Part shown: positions 8,116 through 17,812 of the stretch, in pieces
Numbering within the stretch: position 1 is the first letter of the stretch
How the letters are laid out: the number at the start of each line of letters is the position of its first letter
Assembly (NCBI RefSeq): GCF_016722765.1
Contig: NZ_JAEQND010000008.1
Span: 282,257 to 346,256, forward strand
DNA: 64,000 bases
Source of the DNA: Ramlibacter alkalitolerans
GTDB lineage: Bacteria; Pseudomonadota; Gammaproteobacteria; Burkholderiales; Burkholderiaceae_C
Reading direction: 5' to 3'
Notes under the pieces: model-generated
Seen by the model: only the letters and a program-made list of their open reading frames with translations
Told to the model about the DNA's origin: nothing
Database searches by the model: none
Translations under genes and position numbers: made by a program

Positions 8116-9563
8116 ACCAGCTCCCGAATCGCTGCTAGCACTTCGGCGCTCTCTGCATCAAGCGCCGCGATCTCGTCGAGGATGTCCTGCGGTGTGCGCA
8201 GCACAACCTCCTCGCCGCCGCTCGGGTTGTTAACTGACAGGTCGAAGGTGGCGATGTCGATACCGGCTACGTCGAGCGACCAGCTCTGTGCCGAGTCGGC
8301 GAACGACTTCTGCCGCTCAACGAAGTCGCCCAGATCGTCGTCGCTGAGCGGGTTGGTCTTGCCCATCTTGCGCCCAGGGTTCAGTTGGTAGAACCAAATC
8401 CTGCGCGTGGGCGCTCCTTTCTCGAAGAACAGCACCACGGTCTTGACACCCGCGCCCTGGAAGGTGCCGCCGGGCATGGCCAGCACCGTGTGCAGGTTGC
8501 AGCTTTCCAGCAGCAGCTTCCGGATGCTGGTGCTGGCGTTGTCGGTGTTGCTCAGGAACGTGTTCTTGATCACGACGGCCGCGCGTCCGCCAGCCTTCAG
8601 GGTCTTGATGAAATGCTGCAGGAACAGGAAGGCCGTCTCGCCGGTCTTGATCGGGAAGTTCTGCTGGACCTCCTTGCGCTCCTTGCCGCCGAAAGGCGGG
8701 TTGGCCAGGATCACGTCATACCGGTCGCGGTCCTGGATATCGCTGATGTTCTCCGCCAGCGTGTTGGCGTGGATGACATTGGGCGCCTCAATACCATGCA
8801 AGATCATGTTCATGATCGCGATGACGTAGGCCAGGCTCTTTTTCTCCCTTCCATAGAAGGTGCGCGTCTGCAGCGTCTTCAGGTCGTCGGCCTTCGTAGC
8901 CTTGGGCAGCATGTAGTCGAAGGCCTCGCACAAAAAGCCAGCCGAGCCGCAGGCGCCGTCGTAGATCCGCTCACCGATCTTCGGGTCCAGCACCTTGATC
9001 ATGGCGCGGATCAGAGGGCGTGGCGTGTAGTACTCGCCGCCATTGCGCCCCGCGTTGCCCATGTTCCTGATCTTGGCTTCGTACAGGTGCGACAGCTCGT
9101 GCTTTTCAGTTTGCGAGCCGAAGCGCAGTTCATCGATCAAGTCGATCACGTCGCGCAGGTTGTACCCGCTCTGGATCTTGTTCTTGATCTCGCCGAAGAC
9201 CTCACCGATCTTGTATTCAATGGTGTTAGGCCCACTCGCGCGCTGCTTGAAGCCGGCGAGGTAGGGAAAGAGCTTGCCGTCGACGAACTCACGTAGGTCG
9301 TCGCCGGTCATCGCGGTGTTGTGGTCCACGCGGCCGCCGACTGTCTTCGGTGCCGCCCACCTTGACCAGCGATATGGCTCTCCCAAGATGAAGGTGTAAG
9401 CCTTCCCCTCGAGCTCGGCCTCCGCGGCCTTATCCGCCTCAAGCGCGTCCAGGTACTTGAGGAACAGCAGCCAGGAAGACTGCTCCGTGTAATCCAGTTC
9501 GCTGGTGCAACCGGCATCCTTGTGAAGGACGTCGTCAATGTTCTTGAAGGTTTGCTCAAACAT
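8112..9563 (-). CDS. hsdM: Type I restriction-modification DNA methyltransferase subunit
   Basis: This N6-adenine methyltransferase subunit of 483 residues has the AdoMet-binding motif GACGSAGF at 203-210 and the catalytic NPPF at 288-291. The N-terminal helical domain (FEQTFKNIDDVLHKDAG) is typical of HsdM. The ATG at 9563 fits the family start; the open frame extends 56 codons further, but those residues look non-coding. It is the first gene of the operon, and the 244 bases between it and the tRNA end (9564-9807) contain no gene and must hold the promoter. It should modify host DNA together with HsdS. Confidence 0.9.
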   Translation of the reverse strand: MFEQTFKNIDDVLHKDAGCTSELDYTEQSSWLLFLKYLDALEADKAAEAELEGKAYTFILGEPYRWSRWAAPKTVGGRVDHNTAMTGDDLREFVDGKLFPYLAGFKQRASGPNTIEYKIGEVFGEIKNKIQSGYNLRDVIDLIDELRFGSQTEKHELSHLYEAKIRNMGNAGRNGGEYYTPRPLIRAMIKVLDPKIGERIYDGACGSAGFLCEAFDYMLPKATKADDLKTLQTRTFYGREKKSLAYVIAIMNMILHGIEAPNVIHANTLAENISDIQDRDRYDVILANPPFGGKERKEVQQNFPIKTGETAFLFLQHFIKTLKAGGRAAVVIKNTFLSNTDNASTSIRKLLLESCNLHTVLAMPGGTFQGAGVKTVVLFFEKGAPTRRIWFYQLNPGRKMGKTNPLSDDDLGDFVERQKSFADSAQSWSLDVAGIDIATFDLSVNNPSGGEEVVLRTPQDILDEIAALDAESAEVLAAIRELV

Positions 9564-9807
9564 GCGGTCGTTCTCGATGCTGCTAAGGACGCAGAATTCC
9601 CGTCCCCCCGCAGATTTTTTGCCGCCGACCGGCGCCCTGTCCAGGTTCCGCGCGGTAGCTTTGCTTCCTATACGGCGGTCGCGGCCGAGGCGCACGCTTG
9701 CGGCCATGAGAGAGTCGCGTGAGCACAACACACTCTTCCTTTTGCGGAAAGTCTCGCGGAAAGAGATGCGGAAACGCTACGTTTCTGGTAGCGGCAAGGC
9801 GTGTATT

Positions 9808-9854
9808 GGTGGTAGGCCGTGCTGGACTTGAACCAGCGACCAAGGGATTATGAG
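9808..9854. repeat. Proximal attachment-site copy within the tRNA 3' half
   Basis: These 47 bases cover the CCA end back to the anticodon loop of the tRNA on the minus strand and equal 3305-3351 base for base. The intact tRNA lies on this side, so the element carried in a replacement 3' end and the tRNA remains functional. Confidence 0.85.
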
Positions 9855-9886
9855 TCCCCTGCTCTGACCAACTGAGCTAACGGCCC
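9810..9886 (-). tRNA. tRNA with CAU anticodon (elongator Met or lysidine-type Ile2)
   Basis: A 77-base cloverleaf with encoded CCA: the acceptor GGGCCGT pairs with ACGGCCT (one G-U), the D-arm has TTAGCTCAG, the anticodon loop is CTCATAA, and the T-arm contains GGTTCAAGTCC. The CAU anticodon can belong to tRNA-Met or to tRNA-Ile2, whose C34 is modified to lysidine. The T-arm region resembles Ile2 of gammaproteobacteria more than Met, but sequence inspection does not settle it. It is the integration target of the island. Confidence 0.9.
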
Positions 9887-9946
9887 GCCAGAGGGGATTG
9901 TAGGAGTGCGGGGGCCGTCGAGCCCTGGAGCGGCGCGTTGCGCCGT

Positions 9947-10036
9947 GGATTCCCGCCTTCGCGGGAATGACGAGAGGGGCGGCAATGACGAGATGGGCCG
10001 CGGGAATGACGAGAGGGGACGCGCCGGAATGACGGG
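9947..10036. repeat. REP-like palindrome followed by degenerate tandem copies of its end
   Basis: A palindrome of the family ATTCCCGCC-TTC-GCGGGAAT (family A in this window) is followed by three more partial copies of GGGAATGACGAGAGGGG at roughly 20-base spacing. It fills the space between the tRNA and the 3' end of hrcA. Expansion of only the right end of the unit suggests slippage. Confidence 0.7.
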
Positions 10037-10086
10037 AGAGGCGCGAGGACGACGAGGACGGCGCCGGGGATGCCCGCCTCGCCCGA

Positions 10087-11109
10087 TCAAGACCCCCCAC
10101 CCCCCTTGCCATGGCTCAACGCATTGCTCACCAGCCGCGAGGTGATGTCCACGATCTGGATCATGCGGTCGTAGGCCATCCGCGTGGGCCCGATCACGCC
10201 CAGCGTGCCCACCACGTGCCCGTCCACCTCGTACGGCGCGCTGACCACCGACAGTTCCTCGAAGGGCACGATGTGGCTCTCCCCGCCGATGAAGATGCGC
10301 ACGCCGTCGGCCTGGCTGGAGACTTCCAGCAGGCGCATCAGCTGCGCCTTCTGCTCGAACAGCTCGAAGGCATGCCGGAGGTGGCTCATGTCGCTGGCGA
10401 AGTCGGTCACGGCCAGCAAGTTGCGCTCGCCGGAGATCACGACTTCCTCCTGGTCCTGCTTCATCGCCTCGGAGCTCGCTTCCACGGCCGTCTGCATCAG
10501 CGTGACGATCTCGCCGCGCAACTGCTCGACCTCGCCCTTGAGCCGCTCGCGCACTTCCTCGATGCTCATGCCGGCGTAGTTGCCATTGAGGAAGTTGGCT
10601 GCCTCCTGCAGCTGCGACTGGCTGTAGTCCACCGTGGTGTGCACCACCCGGTTCTGCACGTCGCCCTCGGGCGAGACGATGATCACCAGGAAGCGTCGTT
10701 CGGACAGCCGCAGGAATTCGATGTGGCGGAACACCGAAGTGCGCCGCGGCGCCACCACCACGCCCACGAACTGCGACAGGTTGGACAGCAACTGCGCCGC
10801 ATGGGCGATCACCTTCTGCGGCTGGTCCGGCGGCAGCGAGGGCGCGGCGAAGAGCTCGTCACGGCGTGCCGTGAGCATGGTGTCGACGAACAGGCGGTAG
10901 CCGCGCGCCGTGGGCACGCGCCCGGCGGAGGTGTGCGGGCTGGCGACCAACCCCAGTTCCTCCAGGTCGGACATGACGTTGCGGATGGTCGCCGGCGACA
11001 GCTCCAGCCCGGAAGCCCGCGACAGCGTGCGCGAGCCGACGGGCTGGCCTTCGGCGATGTAGCGCTCGATCAGCGTTTTCAGCAGCAGCTTGGCGCGGTC
11101 ATCGAGCAT
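10087..11109 (-). CDS. hrcA: Heat-inducible transcription repressor HrcA
   Basis: This 340-residue repressor binds CIRCE operators and represses chaperone genes until heat titrates GroEL away. It has the N-terminal winged helix ([16 protein letters not shown] through [12 protein letters not shown], about residues 15-75) and the C-terminal GAF-like dimerisation domain. The ATG at 11109 starts the known family N-terminus; the frame is open far upstream but only as antisense of nadK and recN. It is divergent from nadK with 51 bases between. No CIRCE is seen in front of hrcA itself, whereas a perfect one precedes rpoH at 39665. Confidence 0.95.
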   Translation of the reverse strand: MLDDRAKLLLKTLIERYIAEGQPVGSRTLSRASGLELSPATIRNVMSDLEELGLVASPHTSAGRVPTARGYRLFVDTMLTARRDELFAAPSLPPDQPQKVIAHAAQLLSNLSQFVGVVVAPRRTSVFRHIEFLRLSERRFLVIIVSPEGDVQNRVVHTTVDYSQSQLQEAANFLNGNYAGMSIEEVRERLKGEVEQLRGEIVTLMQTAVEASSEAMKQDQEEVVISGERNLLAVTDFASDMSHLRHAFELFEQKAQLMRLLEVSSQADGVRIFIGGESHIVPFEELSVVSAPYEVDGHVVGTLGVIGPTRMAYDRMIQIVDITSRLVSNALSHGKGGGGS

Positions 11110-11160
11110 TGGTGGGAGAGGGTAAGGCTTGCCCGGCAATTTTAGTGATGTAATTTGCCG

Positions 11161-12054
11161 ATGAAATCCATCTTCCGGCAGGTCGCCCTGATCGGCAAGT
11201 ACCACGCCGCCGTGGCGCCGGCACTTGCCGCATCGATGCGCACCGCGCTGGAAGAGATTGCGGAATTCTTGACGTCCCAGGGCTGCCACGTGGTGGTGGA
11301 ACGCGACACCGCCGCCGTGGCGCAGATCGAGGGCTACCCCACGGCCGATGTGCCCGGCATCGGCACCCAATGCGACCTGGGCGTGGTGGTGGGCGGCGAC
11401 GGCACCATGCTGGGCATCGGCCGCCAGCTCGCCCGCCACGGCACGCCCCTGGTCGGCATCAACCAGGGCCGGGTGGGCTTCATCACCGACATCCCGCTGG
11501 ACCAGTACCGCACCGTGCTGCCGCCCATGCTGGCCGGCGAGTACGACGAGGACCACCGCACGATGATGCACGCGATGGTGCTGCGCGACGGGCACGCCGT
11601 GTTCGACGCCCTGGCCCTGAACGACGTGGTCGTCAACCGCGGCGCCACCTCGGGCATGGTGGAACTGCGCATCGAGGTGGACGGCCATTTCGTCTCGCGC
11701 CAGCGCGCCGACGGCCTGATCGTGGCCACGCCGACCGGCTCCACGGCCTATGCCCTGTCGGCCGGCGGGCCGCTGTTGCATCCGTCCAACCCCGGCTGGC
11801 TGCTGGTGCCGATCGCGCCGCACACGCTGTCGAACCGCCCGATCGTGCTGCCGGATTCGGCCGAGATCGCGATCGAGTTGGTCGCCGGCCGCGACGCCAG
11901 CGCCAATTTCGACATGCAGTCGCTGGCCTCGCTGTTGCACGGAGACCGCATCACGGTGCGCCGCTCGCAGCACCGGGTACGATTCCTCCACCCGCGGGGG
12001 TGGAGCTACTTCGACACCTTGCGCAAGAAAATGCACTGGAATGACGGGGCCTGA
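11161..12054 (+). CDS. nadK: NAD kinase
   Basis: NAD kinase phosphorylates NAD to NADP with ATP or polyphosphate in the cytoplasm. The diagnostic GGDGTML lies at 78-84, and the NQGRVGF and [14 protein letters not shown] motifs follow. The ATG at 11161 is preferred over the TTG two codons earlier because it matches the family start. The 297-residue length is normal. The next gene, recN, begins 18 bases after the stop and is probably co-transcribed. Confidence 0.95.
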   Translation: MKSIFRQVALIGKYHAAVAPALAASMRTALEEIAEFLTSQGCHVVVERDTAAVAQIEGYPTADVPGIGTQCDLGVVVGGDGTMLGIGRQLARHGTPLVGINQGRVGFITDIPLDQYRTVLPPMLAGEYDEDHRTMMHAMVLRDGHAVFDALALNDVVVNRGATSGMVELRIEVDGHFVSRQRADGLIVATPTGSTAYALSAGGPLLHPSNPGWLLVPIAPHTLSNRPIVLPDSAEIAIELVAGRDASANFDMQSLASLLHGDRITVRRSQHRVRFLHPRGWSYFDTLRKKMHWNDGA

Positions 12055-12072
12055 GCGCCCACACTGCGGACC

Positions 12073-13737
12073 ATGAGCCTCAAACGCATCGCCCTGCGCG
12101 ACTTCGTGATCGTCCGCGAGCTGGAACTCGATCTGGCGGACGGCTTTTCCGTGCTCACCGGCGAAACCGGCGCGGGCAAGTCGATCCTGGTCGATGCGCT
12201 GCAGCTCGCGCTCGGCGCCCGGGCGGAGGCGGCCGTCGTGCGCGAAGGCGCCCCCCGTGCCGAGATCAGCGCCGAATTCGACCTGCCCGCATCGCTGCTG
12301 CCCTGGCTGCAGGAGGCCGGCTTCGACGCCGGCGAGGCGCTTTTGCTGCGCCGCACCGTCGACAACCAGGGCAAGAGCCGCGCCTGGATCAACGGCAGCG
12401 CGGCCACGGCCACGCAGCTGCGCGAAGTCGGCGACCACCTGGTCGACATCCACGGCCAGCATGCCTGGCAAAGCCTCACCCGGCCGGCTTCGGTGCGCGG
12501 CCTGCTCGATGGCTATGCGGGCGTCAACACCGACAAGCTCCAGCAGCTCTGGGCCCACTGGCGCGCCGCCCAGAAGACGCTCGCGGACGCCCGCGCCGCG
12601 CAGGATTCGCTGCAGCGCGAACGCGAGCGCCTGGCCTGGCAGATCGGCGAGGTCGACAAGCTCGCGCCGGGCGCGGACGAGTGGGAGGAATTGAACGCCA
12701 GCCACACCCGGCTGTCCCACGCGCAGGCGCTGCTCGATGCGGCGCAGGCCGCGCAGGAACTGCTCGATGGCGACGAAGGCGGCGCCCGCGCGCCGCTGGC
12801 GCAGGCGGTGGATGCCCTGCGCGCGCAGGAACACCTGGAGCCGCAGTTCCGCGACGTCGCGGAGGTGCTGGGCTCCAGCCTGGCGCAGCTCGAAGACGCC
12901 GCGCACTCGCTGCAGGCTTACCTGCGCAAGACCGACCTCGATCCGCAACGCCTGGCGGAACTCGACGAGCGCATGGCGTCATGGGTGTCGCTGGCGCGGC
13001 GCTACAAGCGCACGCCGGCGGAGCTGCCGGCACTGCTCGCATCCTGGAAGGACGAACTGGCGAAGCTCGACGCCGCCGCGGACCTGGCGGCGCTCGAGGC
13101 GGCGGAAAAGCGCGCGCTGGAGGCCTTCCAGTCCGAGGCCCGGGGCCTGTCGAAAGCGCGTGCCAAGGCCGCGCCGCAACTGGCCAAGGCGGTCACGCTG
13201 GCGATGCAGGGCCTGGGCATGCAGGGCGGCCGCTTCGAAGTGGCGCTGGAAAAGGCCGAGGCGCCGACGGCGCATGGCCTGGAAGAAGTGAGCTTCCAGG
13301 TCGCCGGCCACGCCGGCAGCACGCCGCGGCCGGTGGGCAAGGTCGCCTCGGGCGGCGAGCTGTCGCGCATCGCACTGGCGATCGCCGTGACGACCAGCCG
13401 GCTGGGCGAGGCGCAGACGCTGATCTTCGACGAGGTCGATTCGGGCGTCGGCGGCGCGGTGGCGGAAACCGTGGGGCGGCTGATGAAGCAGCTCGGACGC
13501 GACCGCCAGGTGCTCGCCGTCACGCACCTGCCGCAGGTGGCGGCATGCGCGGACCACCACCTGGTGGTTGCCAAGCAGGCGCAGGGCCGGTCGGTGGAAA
13601 GCAGCGTCGCTGGCGTCGAAGGCGAGAAGCGCGTCGCCGAGATCGCCCGCATGCTGGGTGGCGAGCGCCTCTCGGGCACCACGCTGGCCCACGCCAAGGA
13701 AATGCTCGGCGACGCCGCAGCCGCCCGCGAAAGCTGA
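12073..13737 (+). CDS. recN: DNA repair protein RecN
   Basis: RecN is an SMC-like ATPase that holds DNA ends together during double-strand-break repair. Walker A GETGAGKS is at 30-37 and Walker B with the D-loop (DEVDSGVGG) is at about 453. The two are separated by a long antiparallel coiled coil, so the 554-residue organisation is complete. It follows nadK by 18 bases and precedes rapZ by three, forming a compact operon. In many proteobacteria recN is SOS-controlled; I looked for a CTGT-N8-ACAG box just upstream and saw none, so any SOS control would need a promoter ahead of nadK. Confidence 0.96.
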   Translation: MSLKRIALRDFVIVRELELDLADGFSVLTGETGAGKSILVDALQLALGARAEAAVVREGAPRAEISAEFDLPASLLPWLQEAGFDAGEALLLRRTVDNQGKSRAWINGSAATATQLREVGDHLVDIHGQHAWQSLTRPASVRGLLDGYAGVNTDKLQQLWAHWRAAQKTLADARAAQDSLQRERERLAWQIGEVDKLAPGADEWEELNASHTRLSHAQALLDAAQAAQELLDGDEGGARAPLAQAVDALRAQEHLEPQFRDVAEVLGSSLAQLEDAAHSLQAYLRKTDLDPQRLAELDERMASWVSLARRYKRTPAELPALLASWKDELAKLDAAADLAALEAAEKRALEAFQSEARGLSKARAKAAPQLAKAVTLAMQGLGMQGGRFEVALEKAEAPTAHGLEEVSFQVAGHAGSTPRPVGKVASGGELSRIALAIAVTTSRLGEAQTLIFDEVDSGVGGAVAETVGRLMKQLGRDRQVLAVTHLPQVAACADHHLVVAKQAQGRSVESSVAGVEGEKRVAEIARMLGGERLSGTTLAHAKEMLGDAAAARES

Positions 13738-13740
13738 GGC

Positions 13741-14634
13741 ATGGCCCTGGAGCTCGTCCTCATCACAGGCATGTCGGGCTCCGGCAAGTCGGTGGCGCTG
13801 CGCGCGCTCGAGGACGCCGGCTACTTCTGCGTCGACAACCTGCCGCCGGAACTGCTGCTGGATTTCACCGAGCTGGAGGTGCGCAACGGCCGCCGCCGCG
13901 TGGCGATCGCGATGGACGTGCGCACGGCCAGTTCGCTGCCGCTGGTGCCCGGCCACCTGCGCGAGCTGGTGCACCGCGGCATCGCGGTGCGGCCGCTGTT
14001 CCTGGACGCCAGCACGGATACGCTGGTACGCCGCTTCTCCGAGACGCGCCGCCGCCACCCGCTGTCGAAGACCGCCGTGGAGACCGATGGCGACCAGCAC
14101 CGCGCCGTGGTGGAAGCGATCGAGCTGGAGCGCGAACTGCTGGCGGACCTGCGCGAGCGCGCGCACGTGATCGACACCAGCGTGCTGCGCGCCTCGCAGC
14201 TGCAGGAGTACGTGAAGTCGCTGCTCTCGGCGCCGCTCGCGCAGCTCACGCTGGTGTTCGAATCGTTTTCCTACAAGCGCGGCATCCCGCTCGACGCCGA
14301 CTACATCTTCGACGTGCGCATGCTGCCGAACCCGTATTACGAACCGGAGCTGCGCGAACTGACCGGCATGGACGCGCCCGTCATCGAGTACCTGGAGAAG
14401 ATCCAGGAAGTGCAGGACATGTTCGCCGACATCGCCGGCTTCCTGGACAACTGGATGCAGCCGCTGGCGCGCAACCACCGCAGCTACGTCACGGTGGGCA
14501 TCGGCTGCACGGGCGGCCAGCACCGCTCGGTGTACCTGGTGGAGCGGCTGTGCGCGGAATTCGCGGATCGGTGGACGACGCTGAAACGGCATCGCGAGAT
14601 GGGGAGCCGGCGGGCGTCGGATGCGCAGGCCTGA
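13741..14634 (+). CDS. rapZ: RNase adapter / nucleotide-binding protein RapZ
   Basis: RapZ (YvcJ family) is a P-loop protein that in enterobacteria directs RNase E to the GlmZ RNA and senses glucosamine-6-phosphate. The Walker A motif GMSGSGKS is at 10-17, and the C-terminal [11 protein letters not shown] signature is at about 257. At 297 residues it is full length. The start is three bases after recN. Whether a GlmZ-like RNA exists in this organism cannot be seen here, so the detailed role is carried over from the family. Confidence 0.93.
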   Translation: MALELVLITGMSGSGKSVALRALEDAGYFCVDNLPPELLLDFTELEVRNGRRRVAIAMDVRTASSLPLVPGHLRELVHRGIAVRPLFLDASTDTLVRRFSETRRRHPLSKTAVETDGDQHRAVVEAIELERELLADLRERAHVIDTSVLRASQLQEYVKSLLSAPLAQLTLVFESFSYKRGIPLDADYIFDVRMLPNPYYEPELRELTGMDAPVIEYLEKIQEVQDMFADIAGFLDNWMQPLARNHRSYVTVGIGCTGGQHRSVYLVERLCAEFADRWTTLKRHREMGSRRASDAQA

Positions 14635-14663
14635 ACGCCGTTCCGCGAAGGCCGACCCAAGAC

Positions 14664-14758
14664 GTCATTCCCGCGAAGGCGGGAATCCAGGGCATTGAAG
14701 ACTCGCCGCGCGCGGCGAGCATCGGGAGCCCGGGATTCCCGCCTTCGCGGGAATGACG
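14664..14758. repeat. Inverted pair of family-A REP palindromes between convergent genes
   Basis: Two copies of the GTCATTCCCGC...GCGGGAATCC unit face each other across a spacer that is itself palindromic (CTCGCCGCGCGCGGCGAG). The pair fills the gap between the ends of rapZ (+) and mutY (-). It may serve as a bidirectional transcript end. Confidence 0.8.
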
Positions 14759-14763
14759 GGGCG

Positions 14764-15804
14764 TCAGGCGTTCTCCAGGAACCTGCGCACCGGCGCCGGC
14801 AACCCCAGCCCCGGCCACTCGCGCGCACCGAACCACGCACCCTCCCCCGTCTTCCACTCCGCGGGCAGCACCGCCTGCACCGGATGCAGGTGCAGGTCCT
14901 TGTGCGTGAGCACGTGCACGAAGGGCTGCACCTCGCGCAACTTGCCACGCGACGCGACCGGCAGCACCTCTTCCAGCGCATCGCGGCTGGCGAACACGGG
15001 CAGGCAGTACAGCCCGGCCCACACACCCGGCGTCGGGCGCTTCTGCAACCACACCGAGCCATCCCCCGCCTGCGCATGCAGCAACCACAGCGACTCGGCG
15101 CTGCGTCGGAGCTTGCGCGTCTTCACCGGATACGCCTGGGGCTGGCCCTCGTGCGAGGCGAAGCATTGCGGCTGCACGGGGCACAGCAGGCAAGCCGGAT
15201 TGCGCGGCAGGCACAGCGTGGCGCCGAGGTCCATCAGGCCCTGCGTGTACCGGGGCATGTTCTCGTTCAATTCGCGCGCCGGCAGCAGGGCACGCGCGTG
15301 GTCCCACAAGGCGCGCTCGTTGCCGGCGACGCTCAGGTCCGCGCCGAAACCGAGCACGCGCGTGAGCACGCGCTTGACGTTGCCGTCCAGGATCGCCGCC
15401 CGTTCGCCGAAGCAGAATGAGGAGATCGCCGCGGCCGTCGAAGGGCCGATGCCGGGCAGCGACTGCAGCTCCAGCGCGGTGCGCGGAAACGCGCCGCCAT
15501 GCCTGTCCATCACCTCCTGCGCGCAGCGATGCAGGTTGCGCGCACGGCTGTAGTAGCCCAGGCCGCTCCAGAGCGCCAGCACGTCGTCGAGCGGCGCCGC
15601 AGCCAGCGCGGCGACATCAGGGAAGCGGGCGAGGAAGCGTTCGTAGTAGCCCAGGACGGCGGCCACCTGCGTCTGCTGCAGCATGATCTCCGACAGCCAC
15701 ACGCGGTAGGGATCGCGCGTGTTCTGCCAGGGCAGTTCATTGCGCCCGTGCGTGCGCTGCCAGCGCACCACGCGGCCGGCGAAACCGGCCGGAAGCTGCG
15801 TCAT
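14764..15804 (-). CDS. mutY: Adenine DNA glycosylase MutY
   Basis: MutY removes adenine mispaired with 8-oxoguanine. The helix-hairpin-helix LPGIGPSTAAA, the catalytic Glu region near the N-terminus (SEIMLQQTQV), and the [4Fe-4S] cysteines spaced C-X6-C-X2-C-X5-C are all visible. A C-terminal NUDIX-like domain with VHVLTHKDLHLHPV recognises 8-oxoG. The protein is 346 residues. The ATG overlaps the stop of the dynamin-like gene (ATGA). That gene follows mutM, so the two GO-system glycosylases share an operon with a GTPase. Confidence 0.95.
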   Translation of the reverse strand: MTQLPAGFAGRVVRWQRTHGRNELPWQNTRDPYRVWLSEIMLQQTQVAAVLGYYERFLARFPDVAALAAAPLDDVLALWSGLGYYSRARNLHRCAQEVMDRHGGAFPRTALELQSLPGIGPSTAAAISSFCFGERAAILDGNVKRVLTRVLGFGADLSVAGNERALWDHARALLPARELNENMPRYTQGLMDLGATLCLPRNPACLLCPVQPQCFASHEGQPQAYPVKTRKLRRSAESLWLLHAQAGDGSVWLQKRPTPGVWAGLYCLPVFASRDALEEVLPVASRGKLREVQPFVHVLTHKDLHLHPVQAVLPAEWKTGEGAWFGAREWPGLGLPAPVRRFLENA

Positions 15805-17762
15805 GCGGTCTTGAGGGCGAGCTGCGCCGCTTCCGCATGCCCCAGGGGCGTGTGCGAGAGGTGCGAGGTCAGTTCGGCCAGCTTCAGATCGAGCTGGTCC
15901 AGGGCGATTTCCTGGGCCTCGATTTCGGCGATGCGGTCGTCCAGGCCGCTGGCCGCCTGCTGGATGCGCTCGATGGCTTCGAGCCGGCGGCCGAAGTTGC
16001 GGCGGCGCTCGCGCAGCTGCGCATCGAGCTGCGCGGCCGCCGACTTGTTCCACAGCTCCACCTCGCCCAGCGCCGATTCGTAGATCACGCGCAGCCGCGT
16101 GGCGAGCGCCCGCACCAGGCGGTCGGCGAATTCAGGTTGCGCCAGCCGCAGCGCGTTGCTCACGCCCAGGTACTGGTTGTGGCTGCGCTCGACGAGGTCG
16201 AGGTCGCGTTCGTAGCGGGCGAGGTCCGGCTCGCGCGGCGCCTGCAGCGAGAAGCCGTATTCGGCATTGAGCTGGCGGAAGGTGCCCGTGAGCATGGTCT
16301 GGATCTCGTCGCTCACCTTGCCGGCCTTGCGCAGGCCGTCGCGCAGCCGGTCGAAGGTCTTCGCGTAGGCCTTGCGCACGCCCAGCTTCAGGCCCGGCTG
16401 CCGCAGGGCGTCCGTGAGCTCGGTCATTTCGGTCTTCAGCGCCGCCGTGCCCAGCAGGTTGAACACGTCGCGCAGCAGCTTCAGGTGCACCGAGCGCACG
16501 GCATGGATCTTGGCGCCGCTGGCGTCGAAGTCGGCCTGCTCCTGCTCGATGCGCGCGCGCATGTGCTTGATGACCGACATGTTCTTGCCGCGCAGCCCCT
16601 TGAGTTCCACCATCTGCTCGGCGAGGTCGCGCCGGCGGATCGCCAGCACGCGCGTGGCCTCGCCGCGCAATTCACCGATGTTGGCGGAAACCGAGGACCG
16701 CAGGATCTTCTGCCGCTGCCCCAGCACGCCATGCGCCAGCGCCTGCTCCAGCACCGGCAGGCGGCTGGCCTTGAGCAGTTCGGCGTCGTCGTTGACCTTG
16801 GCGACCAGGCCCTTCTGCCCCGACACCGGGATCACCTGGTGCCGCTGCAGCCCGAGCACTTCGGCGGTGGTGGCGCGCTGGCGGTCGATCTGCGCCTGCA
16901 CCTGCGTGGGGGTGCTCAGCGCATCCCACATCGTGTCGATCTTGTTCAGGACGACGAGGCGCGAATCGGCGTCGTTGTCCTCGGAGATCAGGTGCTCGCG
17001 CCAGATCTGCAGGTCCGACTTGGTGACGCCGGTATCGGCCGCCAGGATGAACACCACGGCGTGCGCCTGCGGAATCAGGTTGACGGTGAGTTCCGGTTCG
17101 GCGCCGATGGCGTTCAGGCCGGGCGTATCGAGGATCACCAGCCCCTGCTTGAGAAGCGGGTGCGCGATGTTGATCAGCGCGTGGCGCCACTTGGGGATCT
17201 CGATCAGGCCGTCGGATCCCATCATCGGGTTGTCCTCGGGCGTGTCGTCGTGCCAGAAACCGAGTGCGCGGGCCTCGTCGACGGTGGCGCGGCGCACTTC
17301 CGAAACCTTCTCGATCGCCTGCGCGAGCTGCTGCGGATCGTTGACGTCGAGGTCCACGCGGTGCCACTTCTCGGGCACCATGCGCCATTCCATCAGCGGC
17401 TGCGTGTGCAGGCGCGTCTCGATCGGCAGCAGCCGCAGGCAGGGCGGCACCTCGGCGTCGTAGCCCAGCTCCGTGGGGCACATGGTGGTGCGCCCGGCGG
17501 CAGCCGGCATGATGCGGCGCTTGTAGCCGGCGAAGAAGATCGCGTTGATCAGCTCCGACTTGCCGCGCGAGAACTCCGCGACGAAGGCCACCATGACCTT
17601 GTCGGTGCGCATCTGGGCTTCGAGGCGGCGCAGGCGCTCCTCGACCGCGCTATCGAGCAGGTCGTGGTCCTTCAGCCATTCGGAGATCAGCTTCAGGCGC
17701 TGCGCGAATTCGCGCCGCCATGCGCCGTGCTGGTCAAACTGTTCGTTGAAGGATAGTGCCAC
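15801..17762 (-). CDS. Dynamin-like GTPase
   Basis: This is a large GTPase of the bacterial dynamin family (about 653 residues). The G1 loop reads EFSRGKSELIN, G3 is DTPGLNA and G4 is NKID. After the GTPase domain comes a long helical region with several predicted coiled coils (KGLRGKNMSVIKHMRARIEQ and onward). Such proteins remodel or tether membranes. I chose the GTG at 17762 because the longer open frame would run into the mutM gene. The gene sits between mutM and mutY with tight spacing. Its link to oxidative DNA damage is suggested only by that position. Confidence 0.85.
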   Translation of the reverse strand: MALSFNEQFDQHGAWRREFAQRLKLISEWLKDHDLLDSAVEERLRRLEAQMRTDKVMVAFVAEFSRGKSELINAIFFAGYKRRIMPAAAGRTTMCPTELGYDAEVPPCLRLLPIETRLHTQPLMEWRMVPEKWHRVDLDVNDPQQLAQAIEKVSEVRRATVDEARALGFWHDDTPEDNPMMGSDGLIEIPKWRHALINIAHPLLKQGLVILDTPGLNAIGAEPELTVNLIPQAHAVVFILAADTGVTKSDLQIWREHLISEDNDADSRLVVLNKIDTMWDALSTPTQVQAQIDRQRATTAEVLGLQRHQVIPVSGQKGLVAKVNDDAELLKASRLPVLEQALAHGVLGQRQKILRSSVSANIGELRGEATRVLAIRRRDLAEQMVELKGLRGKNMSVIKHMRARIEQEQADFDASGAKIHAVRSVHLKLLRDVFNLLGTAALKTEMTELTDALRQPGLKLGVRKAYAKTFDRLRDGLRKAGKVSDEIQTMLTGTFRQLNAEYGFSLQAPREPDLARYERDLDLVERSHNQYLGVSNALRLAQPEFADRLVRALATRLRVIYESALGEVELWNKSAAAQLDAQLRERRRNFGRRLEAIERIQQAASGLDDRIAEIEAQEIALDQLDLKLAELTSHLSHTPLGHAEAAQLALKTA

Positions 17763-17812
17763 TGAGAGAGTCCCGCCCAAATTGACTATAGCATCGGCGA
17801 TTGACGCCCCCT

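Larger units (their letters stand above)
3305..9854 (-). mobile_element. Genomic island inserted at a tRNA 3' end, no integrase visible
   Basis: The last part of the CAU tRNA gene at 9810-9886 is duplicated perfectly at 3305-3351 (47 bases), the signature of site-specific integration into a tRNA 3' end. Everything between the copies lies on the 3' side of the tRNA, as expected for such elements. The cargo is a dNTP triphosphohydrolase, a small ORF behind a LexA box, and hsdM-hsdS-(broken hsdR). The island appears less GC-rich than its flanks. I searched both ends for a tyrosine recombinase and saw none, so the element is either immobilised or was moved in trans. That last step is inference. 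Confidence 0.75.

Noticed and set aside
11110..11160. CIRCE expected before hrcA
   Set aside because: The 51-base hrcA-nadK gap contains no TTAGCACTC/GAGTGCTAA pair.
12040..12072. LexA box expected before recN
   Set aside because: No CTGT-N8-ACAG is present in the nadK-recN gap or next to it.
11110..12948. Minus-strand open frame continuing upstream of hrcA across nadK and recN
   Set aside because: HrcA begins at 11109; the upstream part is the high-GC antisense shadow of two well-defined genes.
12979..14592. 537-codon minus-strand frame opposite recN and rapZ
   Set aside because: It is His/Arg/Gln rich with no domains and lies opposite real genes on the plus strand.
14640..14763. Peptides such as VIPAKAGIQ as conserved protein parts
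   Set aside because: They are translations of the family-A repeat in different frames and occur wherever the repeat does.
15837..17756. 639-codon plus-strand frame opposite the dynamin-like gene
   Set aside because: This is a GC-driven shadow; the minus strand has clear GTPase motifs.
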